From an uncultured Actinomycetes bacterium (GTDB lineage Bacteria; Actinomycetota; Actinomycetes; Nanopelagicales; Nanopelagicaceae), in the NCBI GenBank assembly GCA_903891755.1, contig CAITFY010000090.1:1-5033 (forward strand): a stretch of DNA of 5,033 nucleotides, written 5' to 3'. The position numbers and the translations under genes were made by a program. Each line of letters starts with the position of its first letter. Positions within the stretch are counted from its first letter, which is position 1. Of this stretch, positions 1-5,033 are shown one piece after another. The notes beneath the pieces are model-generated. The model worked only from the letters and a program-made list of their open reading frames with translations, ran no database searches and was not told where the DNA came from.

Positions 1-20
1 CAAGTAACACTTCAGATAGT

Positions 21-53
21 AAAAACCCCCGGTGGATTCCACCGGGGGTTTTT
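21..53 (-). terminator. Rho-independent terminator after icd, probably bidirectional
   Basis: A perfect 15-bp inverted repeat (21-35 pairing with 39-53) surrounds a 3-nt loop. The inner ten pairs include a run of five C opposite five G, and the outer five are A:T. Read on the minus strand, the G/C stem runs into five T about 16 nt past the icd stop codon, which is the classic intrinsic terminator layout and marks the end of the operon. Read on the plus strand, the stem is followed by six T (49-54), so the same hairpin could also stop a convergent transcript coming from the left of the window. Only 20 bases lie to the left, so no such gene can be seen. Confidence 0.93.
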
Positions 54-69
54 TAATACCGCTAATTAA

Positions 70-1284
70 TTATGCGAGTTTCTTCTGCAAGTTCTCATCA
101 ATTGCTGCCAAGAAGTCTTGGGTGTTTAGCCAAGGAGCATCCTTAGAGATAAGAAGTGCCAAATCCTTTGTCATCTTGCCGGACTCAACAGTCTCAATGC
201 AGACCGCTTCCAGGTTCTTTGCAAAGGCTGCAAGCTCTGGATTGTTATCCAACTTAGCGCGATGCGAAAGGCCTTGTGTCCAAGCAAAGATCGATGCAAT
301 TGGATTCGTTGAGGTCTGCTTACCCTTCTGGTGATCGCGGTAATGACGTGTCACTGTTCCGTGGGCAGCCTCTGACTCAACCGTCTTTCCATCTGGTGTC
401 ATCAATACTGATGTCATCAAACCGAGTGAGCCATAACCTTGTGCAACGGTATCTGACTGAACATCGCCATCGTAGTTCTTGCAAGCCCAGACATATCCGC
501 CAGGCATGCGAAGTGACATAGCAACCATGTCATCGATGAGGCGGTGCTCGTACCAGATTCCAAGTGCATCAAATTGAGATTTGAACTCTGCTTGGTAGAT
601 CTCTTCAAAGATATCTTTAAAGCGTCCGTCATATGCCTTCAAGATGGTGTTCTTTGTGGAGAGATAAACCGGATACTTACGAAGTAGGCCGTAGTTCAAT
701 GAGGCGCGAGCGAAGTCGCGGATTGAATCATCGAGGTTGTACATGGCCATGGTTACACCGGAGCCAGGGAAGTTAAATACTTCGTGCTCAATGGTTTCGC
801 CGCCATCTTCTGGAACGAATGTGATGGTGAGCTTTCCCTTGCCAGGAATGCGGAAGTCAGTAGCGCGGTATTGATCACCGAATGCGTGACGACCGATAAC
901 GATTGGCAAGGTCCAGTGAGGGACCAAGCGGGGAACATTTGAGATGATGATTGGCTCGCGGAAGATAACTCCACCGAGGATGTTGCGGACTGTTCCGTTA
1001 GGAGACTTCCACATCTTCTTAAGGCCGAACTCTTCTACACGGGCCTCATCTGGAGTGATGGTTGCGCACTTAACTCCAACGCCATGCTTCAAGATTGCAT
1101 GAGCGGAGTCAATCGTGACCTGATCATCTGTGGCATCGCGATTTTCAATGCTGAGGTCGTAATATTCAAGATTTACATCGAGGTAAGGCAGAATCAATTT
1201 ATCTTTGATGAACTGCCAGATGATGCGTGTCATCTCATCGCCATCGAGCTCGACGACAGTTCCAGTTACCTTAATCTTTGACAT
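70..1284 (-). CDS. icd: Isocitrate dehydrogenase [NADP+], dimeric eukaryote-like type
   Basis: This cytoplasmic TCA-cycle enzyme oxidatively decarboxylates isocitrate to 2-oxoglutarate and reduces NADP+. The 404-residue product is a full-length member of the short homodimeric subfamily that includes human IDH1 and mycobacterial Icd1. It is unlike the monomeric enzyme of about 740 residues used by Streptomyces and Corynebacterium. Visible active-site positions are S94 and N96 in SPNGT, R100, R109, R132 in GRHAFGDQY (the position equivalent to human IDH1 R132), Y139, K211, and acidic metal ligands D251, D274 and D278. The family signature begins at N270 (NYDGDVQSD). NADP contacts are HGTVTRH (308-314) and N327. 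The ATG is preceded by a weak GGGA ribosome site at a 7-nt spacing. The gene starts 31 nt after the mdh stop and is last in the operon, just before the terminator. Identity is near certain; NADP rather than NAD use follows from the subfamily. Confidence 0.97.
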   Translation of the reverse strand: MSKIKVTGTVVELDGDEMTRIIWQFIKDKLILPYLDVNLEYYDLSIENRDATDDQVTIDSAHAILKHGVGVKCATITPDEARVEEFGLKKMWKSPNGTVRNILGGVIFREPIIISNVPRLVPHWTLPIVIGRHAFGDQYRATDFRIPGKGKLTITFVPEDGGETIEHEVFNFPGSGVTMAMYNLDDSIRDFARASLNYGLLRKYPVYLSTKNTILKAYDGRFKDIFEEIYQAEFKSQFDALGIWYEHRLIDDMVAMSLRMPGGYVWACKNYDGDVQSDTVAQGYGSLGLMTSVLMTPDGKTVESEAAHGTVTRHYRDHQKGKQTSTNPIASIFAWTQGLSHRAKLDNNPELAAFAKNLEAVCIETVESGKMTKDLALLISKDAPWLNTQDFLAAIDENLQKKLA

Positions 1285-1315
1285 CTATATTTCCCGCTCT
1301 CTAGAAAGTAGTTTC

Positions 1316-2272
1316 TTAAAGATCTTTAACATCGGCTTGCTTGGTGCGAACAGCTTCGGCCGCAACCTTGAGCGCTGCAACTTCACTTTCGGTAAGCGCA
1401 GTTTCTACAACTTCCTTAATTCCAGTGCGGCCAATCTTCGCCTCAACACCGAGGTAGACGCCTTCAATTCCGTATTGGCCTTCGACCCATGCACAGACAG
1501 GCATTACTTCACCTGAGTCTTCGATTACTGCCTTAGCCATACGAGCAGCAGCAGCTGATGGGGCGTAATAAGCAGAACCAGTCTTGAGCAGCGCAACTAC
1601 TTCAGCGCCACCATTACGTGTGCGGTCAACGAGATCACTGATGTCTGCTTCTGAAAGAAGTGAGGTCAGCGGTTGACCATTGACTGTGCAGCGACTTGGG
1701 ACTGGAACCATGGTGTCACCATGTGAACCGAGTGTCAGTGTCTTTACTGACCCGACTGGTACAGCGAGTTTTTCTGCGACAAAGTTAGTGAAGCGCGCTG
1801 TATCCAACATGCCTGCTTGACCCATCACTTGGTGATGTGGGAAACCAGTTGCAAGTTGAGCGAGCGCCGTCATCTCATCGAGTGGATTTGATACGACGAT
1901 GATGACTGCGTTTGGTGAATGCTTTGCAATATTCTCAGCGACTCCGCGAACGATTCCAGCATTCACTCCGATGAGATCCATGCGAGACATTCCAGGCTTG
2001 CGAGGTAATCCAGCTGTAATAACGACAACATCAGAATTGGCCGTTGCTTCATAGCCGGCGCCTTCAGGAGTGGTTGTTGCGCCAATAACTTTAGTTTCAA
2101 AGCCTTCGATAGAGCGCGATTGATTCATATCAAGCGCAAGACCCTCTGGCTTCCCTTCCACGATATCTGTGAGAACGACTGTCTCAAAGATGTCGTATTC
2201 AGCTAAGCGCAGGGCGGTTGTTGAACCATAGAAACCGCTACCAACGACTGTGACTTTGCCAGATCTACTCAT
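1316..2272 (-). CDS. mdh: Malate dehydrogenase, LDH-like subfamily
   Basis: This cytoplasmic enzyme interconverts malate and oxaloacetate with NAD. The 318-residue product has an N-terminal Rossmann fold with GSGFYG (11-16) and an acidic D36 ending the second strand, which favours NAD over NADP. The substrate loop GLPRKPGMSR (88-97) carries R91 and R97; arginine in this loop marks malate rather than lactate specificity. SNP is at 128-130, the catalytic pair is D157 (in LDTAR, with R160 binding the substrate carboxylate) and H184 (in GSHGD). These features and the length fit the LDH-like MDH subfamily, not the 325-330-residue GAAGQIGY-type MDH common in Actinobacteria. The ATG at 2272 was chosen because GGAGGA stands four bases upstream and the Rossmann strand follows directly; the open frame extends ten codons further to a TTG that has no such support. 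The gene starts 32 nt after the DUF3017 stop and is followed by icd. Confidence 0.95.
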   Translation of the reverse strand: MSRSGKVTVVGSGFYGSTTALRLAEYDIFETVVLTDIVEGKPEGLALDMNQSRSIEGFETKVIGATTTPEGAGYEATANSDVVVITAGLPRKPGMSRMDLIGVNAGIVRGVAENIAKHSPNAVIIVVSNPLDEMTALAQLATGFPHHQVMGQAGMLDTARFTNFVAEKLAVPVGSVKTLTLGSHGDTMVPVPSRCTVNGQPLTSLLSEADISDLVDRTRNGGAEVVALLKTGSAYYAPSAAAARMAKAVIEDSGEVMPVCAWVEGQYGIEGVYLGVEAKIGRTGIKEVVETALTESEVAALKVAAEAVRTKQADVKDL

Positions 2273-2276
2273 GGAA

Positions 2277-2282
2277 TCCTCC
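2277..2282 (-). promoter_or_regulatory. Strong ribosome binding site of mdh
   Basis: GGAGGA on the minus strand lies four bases before the ATG at 2272-2270. It is the best Shine-Dalgarno match in the window and decides the mdh start in favour of the internal ATG over the in-frame TTG at 2302. It suggests that mdh is translated independently of the upstream membrane-protein gene, which ends 32 nt before it. Confidence 0.85.
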
Positions 2283-2304
2283 GTAAAAGTGAACTGCCGC
2301 AATC

Positions 2305-2598
2305 CTACTTTGCGTGCGGCAAAGTTAAAGACACTACGAAGAGGAGCAGCGTCACACCGATTGGGATTAAGAGTTCAATTGTCCGGCGGTTCGCACTTCG
2401 CGTATATGCGACATATGTATACAAAGCACCACCGATGGCGACCAAGATAGAGCCACTTCGGACTGCGTTAAGGATGCCAAGTGTGACCCCGATTACAACC
2501 AGTGCGACTGAGAGCCCAAACCAGAGTGATTGCGGCCCCTTAACTGGGGGAAGTTTCTTACCGAGAGCTGCCAGCACGGGCGGCCATTTCAACGACAT
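2305..2598 (-). CDS. Small three-helix membrane protein, DUF3017-like
   Basis: The 97-residue product is of unknown function. Its N-terminal part (1-24) is short and basic (K4, K14, K15, K20) with several prolines. Three hydrophobic stretches follow at about 25-46, 49-66 and 74-93. The second loop is strongly basic (R67, R71, R72), so by the positive-inside rule the N-terminus and second loop face the cytoplasm and the C-terminus (PHAK) faces out. No catalytic motif or signal peptidase site is visible. Assignment to DUF3017 rests on size, topology and position: a protein of this family commonly sits between folD and mdh in Actinobacteria. The ATG start overlaps the end of folD by 41 nt and has no good ribosome site; an in-frame GTG at 2577-2575 would give 90 residues and a 20-nt overlap. 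Translation is probably coupled to folD. That it is a real gene is well supported by the hydrophobic pattern and operon position; the family name is less certain. Confidence 0.75.
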   Translation of the reverse strand: MSLKWPPVLAALGKKLPPVKGPQSLWFGLSVALVVIGVTLGILNAVRSGSILVAIGGALYTYVAYTRSANRRTIELLIPIGVTLLLFVVSLTLPHAK

Positions 2599-3406
2599 TG
2601 GTGAGCAACATGGCGCGGGTCATTGGACCCACTCCACCTGGCATGGGGGCGATAAAGGCAGCGACATCAGCCACTCCTGGATGAATATCGCCGAGCAATC
2701 CAGCATCGGTCCGAGTAATACCTACATCCAAAACTGTTGCTCCTGGCTTCACCATCTCTGGAGTTAAGAGATGAGCACTGCCTACGGCTGCGACGACGAT
2801 ATCCGCCTTGCGAGTATGAGCCGCAACATCTTTGGTGCCTGTGTGAGTAATTGTGACGGTGGCATCATCACCCTTGCGAGTCAAGAGCAGAGCGAGCGGT
2901 CGGCCCACAGTAATTCCACGACCCATGATGACAACTTCGGCGCCTTTAGTTGAGATGCCGTAACGATGGAGAAGTTCCAAAATTCCGCGTGGAGTACATG
3001 GAAGCGGAGCGGGTTCGCCCAATACTAATTTTCCTAAATTGAGTGGGTGTAATCCATCTGCATCTTTTGCGGGATCAATTGATTCCAAGATTAAGTTTGC
3101 AGAGATTCCACGTGGAAGTGGAAGTTGCACGATATAACCGGTGCACTCCGGTGCGTTGTTGAGATCTTTGATTGCTGCGAGGACATCCGCCTGTGAGGCG
3201 GTCGCCGGAAGATCAACTCGAAGTGAAGCAATGCCTACTTCTGCGCAGTCGCGATGTTTTCCTGAAACATATGAATGTGATCCTGGATCATCACCAACAA
3301 GCACTGTGCCGAGTCCTGGCTTACTCTGCATCTGCGCTACAACCGCGGCGAGCTCGCTCTTAATAGTCTTTGCAGTGGCCTTACCATCAAGGATTTGAGC
3401 GCTCAT
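2558..3406 (-). CDS. folD: Bifunctional methylenetetrahydrofolate dehydrogenase / methenyltetrahydrofolate cyclohydrolase
   Basis: FolD oxidises 5,10-methylene-THF to methenyl-THF with NADP+ and hydrolyses it to 10-formyl-THF, in the cytoplasm. The 282-residue length is typical of the family. The catalytic pair Y46...K50 lies in the YVSGK motif. VQLPLP is at 93-98, the KDADGLHPLN motif at 114-123 (D117), and CTPRG at 137-141. The C-terminal Rossmann part has GRGITVGRP (162-170) and the closing signature PGGVGPMT (256-263). Position 164 is Gly where many FolD proteins have Ser (GRS); from memory GRG is usual in Actinobacteria. The ATG has an AGGA ribosome site at a 7-nt spacing and starts 13 nt after the purH stop. 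Its product is the formyl donor for the PurN and PurH reactions encoded immediately upstream, which explains the co-transcription. The last 41 nt are shared with the next gene. Confidence 0.97.
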   Translation of the reverse strand: MSAQILDGKATAKTIKSELAAVVAQMQSKPGLGTVLVGDDPGSHSYVSGKHRDCAEVGIASLRVDLPATASQADVLAAIKDLNNAPECTGYIVQLPLPRGISANLILESIDPAKDADGLHPLNLGKLVLGEPAPLPCTPRGILELLHRYGISTKGAEVVIMGRGITVGRPLALLLTRKGDDATVTITHTGTKDVAAHTRKADIVVAAVGSAHLLTPEMVKPGATVLDVGITRTDAGLLGDIHPGVADVAAFIAPMPGGVGPMTRAMLLTNVVEMAARAGSSR

Positions 3407-3413
3407 TGGTGCA

Positions 3414-3417
3414 TCCT
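3414..3417 (-). promoter_or_regulatory. Ribosome binding site of folD
   Basis: AGGA on the minus strand, seven bases before the folD ATG, lies in the 13-nt gap after the purH TAG stop. A nearer ATG inside this region (AGGATG) reads only three codons before TGA and is not a plausible start, so the site supports the ATG at 3406. Confidence 0.65.
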
Positions 3418-3419
3418 AA

Positions 3420-4970
3420 CTAGGCGTGTGAGAAGTGGCGAACACCCGTGAAGAACATAGCAATTCCGCCAGCCTTAGCTGCCGCGATTACCTCTTCATC
3501 ACGCACGCTGCCTCCGGGTTGAACCACGGCCTTTACACCTGCATCAATCAATATCTGTAACCCGTCAGCAAATGGGAAGAAGGCATCACTGGATGCAACG
3601 GCCCCACGTGCCCGCTCACCGGCGCGTGCTACTGCAAGGCGTGCTGAATCAACGCGATTCACCTGACCCATTCCTACGCCTACAGATGCGCTTTCGTGCG
3701 CCAAGAGAATTGCATTGCTCTTCACTGCTCGAACTGCGCGCCAAGCAAATTGCAGATCCTGTAAGACCTCGGCGGATACCGGCTCACCTGAAACTTGAGT
3801 CCAACCCGCAACCTCATCTCCAGGTGCATTTACGAGATCAGCGTCTTGGATGAGAATTCCACCAGATATCGGGCGACGTTCAATAGATGGATTTATATAT
3901 TCATTTAAGGTCAAAATTCTGATTGAAGGTTTCTTGGAGAGAACTTCAACTGCACCAGCCTCATAACTTGGGGCGATTACAACTTCGGTAAATACCTCAG
4001 AGAGCGCCGTTGCCATAGCCAGAGAAACTGGACGATTGGTTGCCACTACCCCACCAAATGCAGAAACTGGATCGCACTCGTGCGCCTTCTTATAAGCCGC
4101 TTCAATTGTTGCGCCAACTGCAATTCCACATGGGTTTGCATGCTTAATAATCGCTACACAGGGCTCATTGTGGTCATATGCGCTTCGTACCGCCGCATCG
4201 GCATCTGTGTAATTATTAAATGACATCTCTTTGCCATGAAGTTGTACAGCTTGAGCAATACCAGGCTGAATCCAACCAGATACATTTGAATACACACTTG
4301 CCCTCTGATGTGGATTCTCACCATAACGAAGAGATGCAATGCGGTGGAAGATTGCCGCTTTCCACTCATCTGCTACATCTAGTTGATCACCCATCCACGT
4401 TGCAATGGCGGCGTCATATTCTGCGGTGGTTCGGAAAGTTTCCATGGCTAAACGAGTGCGCTCTTCTAAAGTAAATCCTCCAGCAGCGATAGCTTCTAAG
4501 AGCCCCGCATATTGTTGTGGTGAAGAGATCACTGCCACTGAACCGTGATTTTTTGCTGCGCCGCGCAACATTGATGGGCCGCCAATGTCAATCTGTTCAA
4601 TGCACTCTGCATAATCAGCACCCGATGCAATCGTTGCTGAAAATGGATACAAGTTAATAACAATCAAATCAAAAGGTGCAATGTCATGTGATGCGATTGC
4701 AGCGAGGTGCTCTGCATTGTTCTGGTCGGCCAAGATGCCACCGTGAATGCGAGGGTGCAGGGTCTTTACTCGTCCACCCATCATCTCGGGAAATCCGGTG
4801 TAATCCTCGACTGCGATTACGGGAATACCGGCGGCTGCCAAAGTCTTAGCGGTCGAACCGGTTGAAAGTATTTCAACACCTGCGGCAGCTAGCGCTTGCC
4901 CCAACTCCACCAAGCCGGTCTTCTCGTAGACGCTAATTAACGCTCTGCGGATGGGTTTACGAGTGCTCAC
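3420..4970 (-). CDS. purH: Bifunctional purine biosynthesis protein PurH (AICAR transformylase / IMP cyclohydrolase)
   Basis: PurH performs the last two steps of de novo IMP synthesis in the cytoplasm: formylation of AICAR with 10-formyl-THF, then ring closure. The 516-residue product is the usual full length. The N-terminal MGS-like cyclohydrolase domain (about 1-200) shows SVYEK (13-17), STGST (36-40), GGRVKTLHP (65-73), HGGIL (76-80), INLYPF (105-110) and DIGGPSMLRGAAKNH (128-142). The C-terminal transformylase domain shows LRYGENPHQ (214-222), the catalytic K276-H277 in KHANPCG, SAFGG (303-307), KSNAI (417-421), GMGQVNRV (433-440), SDAFFPFADG (461-470), QPGGSVRD (484-491) and the near-terminal FTGVRHF (507-513). 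Translation starts at GTG, with AGGA five bases upstream inside the purN coding sequence. The GTG overlaps the purN stop in a GTGA junction, which suggests translational coupling. Both domains look intact, with all expected motifs. Confidence 0.98.
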   Translation of the reverse strand: MSTRKPIRRALISVYEKTGLVELGQALAAAGVEILSTGSTAKTLAAAGIPVIAVEDYTGFPEMMGGRVKTLHPRIHGGILADQNNAEHLAAIASHDIAPFDLIVINLYPFSATIASGADYAECIEQIDIGGPSMLRGAAKNHGSVAVISSPQQYAGLLEAIAAGGFTLEERTRLAMETFRTTAEYDAAIATWMGDQLDVADEWKAAIFHRIASLRYGENPHQRASVYSNVSGWIQPGIAQAVQLHGKEMSFNNYTDADAAVRSAYDHNEPCVAIIKHANPCGIAVGATIEAAYKKAHECDPVSAFGGVVATNRPVSLAMATALSEVFTEVVIAPSYEAGAVEVLSKKPSIRILTLNEYINPSIERRPISGGILIQDADLVNAPGDEVAGWTQVSGEPVSAEVLQDLQFAWRAVRAVKSNAILLAHESASVGVGMGQVNRVDSARLAVARAGERARGAVASSDAFFPFADGLQILIDAGVKAVVQPGGSVRDEEVIAAAKAGGIAMFFTGVRHFSHA

Positions 4971-5033
4971 AGTTTTCCTGTCCGTCCATATTCAGCGAGA
5001 ACCTCAACAATGAGTGCTCGTTCGACAATCTTA
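4967..5033 (-). CDS. purN: Phosphoribosylglycinamide formyltransferase (GART), 3' end only
   Basis: Only the last 21 codons and the TGA stop are in the window; the gene continues beyond the right edge. The encoded end reads KIVERALIVEV followed by LAEYGRTGKL. The motif K-(I/V)-V-E-R-x-L-(L/I)-V is the usual C-terminal helix of PurN, where it follows the catalytic domain (not seen here). PurN transfers a formyl group from 10-formyl-THF to GAR, the third step of purine synthesis. The purN-purH adjacency, with the stop overlapping the next start by 4 nt, is the standard actinobacterial arrangement and strengthens the call. Without the upstream part, the identification rests on this short tail plus context. 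Confidence 0.85.
   Translation of the reverse strand, partial: KIVERALIVEVLAEYGRTGKL

Noticed and set aside
1..20. Possible end of a gene or RNA at the left edge
   Set aside because: Twenty bases contain no motif that can be assigned; TAA and TAG triplets occur on the plus strand but cannot be tied to a reading frame.
162..170. Gly in place of Ser in the FolD GRS motif (residues 162-170 of FolD, encoded near 2897-2923) as a possible cofactor change
   Set aside because: As far as I recall, GRG is the common actinobacterial form of this motif and the rest of FolD is intact, so there is no real sign of altered function. Coordinates given here are residue numbers.
32..334. Plus-strand open frame of 100 residues over the icd 3' end
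   Set aside because: It lies antisense to well-supported icd codons, starts inside the terminator hairpin, and its product has no recognisable family pattern; it is a shadow frame.
1285..1315. Possible promoter or regulatory element in the mdh-icd gap
   Set aside because: The 31-nt gap is too short for a full promoter outside mdh, and it shows only a weak GGGA ribosome site and no repeat or riboswitch-like structure.
1205..1516. Plus-strand open frame spanning the mdh/icd gap
   Set aside because: It reads through two real antisense genes; the mdh-icd gap is only 31 nt and shows no plus-strand promoter. A chance frame is the better explanation.
2435..2767. Plus-strand open frame of 110 residues across the folD/DUF3017 junction
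   Set aside because: It is opposite folD and DUF3017 coding sequence, and its translation is rich in H, S, W and T without domain-like order. I see no ribosome site suggesting expression.

Overview
The window is a compact, single-direction stretch of bacterial chromosome. Six genes lie on the minus strand, in transcription order: the last codons of purN (entering at the right edge), purH, folD, a small membrane-protein gene of the DUF3017 kind, mdh and icd. A strong hairpin terminator follows icd near the left edge. Gaps between genes are at most about 32 nt and two neighbouring pairs overlap, so the simplest reading is one polycistronic transcript running from the right edge to the terminator at 21-53.

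Organism: the order purN-purH-folD-DUF3017-mdh is characteristic of Actinobacteria (Actinomycetota). The base composition, which by eye is near or just below half G+C, is low for that phylum. Together with the tight spacing this suggests a streamlined, moderate-GC actinobacterium, for example the freshwater acI/Nanopelagicales group. That placement is an inference from gene order and composition, not a database match.

Layout from right to left, i.e. in the direction of transcription. 4967-5033 is the purN 3' end, whose stop overlaps the purH GTG start by 4 nt. 3420-4970 is purH (bifunctional AICAR transformylase/IMP cyclohydrolase). 2558-3406 is folD (methylene-THF dehydrogenase/cyclohydrolase). 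2305-2598 is the three-helix DUF3017-like protein, overlapping the folD end by 41 nt. 1316-2272 is mdh, of the LDH-like malate dehydrogenase subfamily. 70-1284 is icd, an NADP-dependent isocitrate dehydrogenase of the eukaryote-like dimeric type. 21-53 is a near-symmetrical terminator, and positions 1-20 hold nothing recognisable.

How the genes fit together: FolD makes 10-formyl-tetrahydrofolate, the formyl donor used by both PurN and PurH, so the first three genes form a purine/one-carbon module. Mdh and Icd are TCA-cycle dehydrogenases. Icd yields NADPH and 2-oxoglutarate (hence glutamate and glutamine nitrogen), Mdh yields oxaloacetate (hence aspartate), and these feed purine synthesis. 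The small membrane protein between the two modules is the only gene without a known function. I found no mobile element, CRISPR array, RNA gene, toxin or defence system, and no clear sign of an undescribed system. Everything except the DUF3017 protein is core metabolism.
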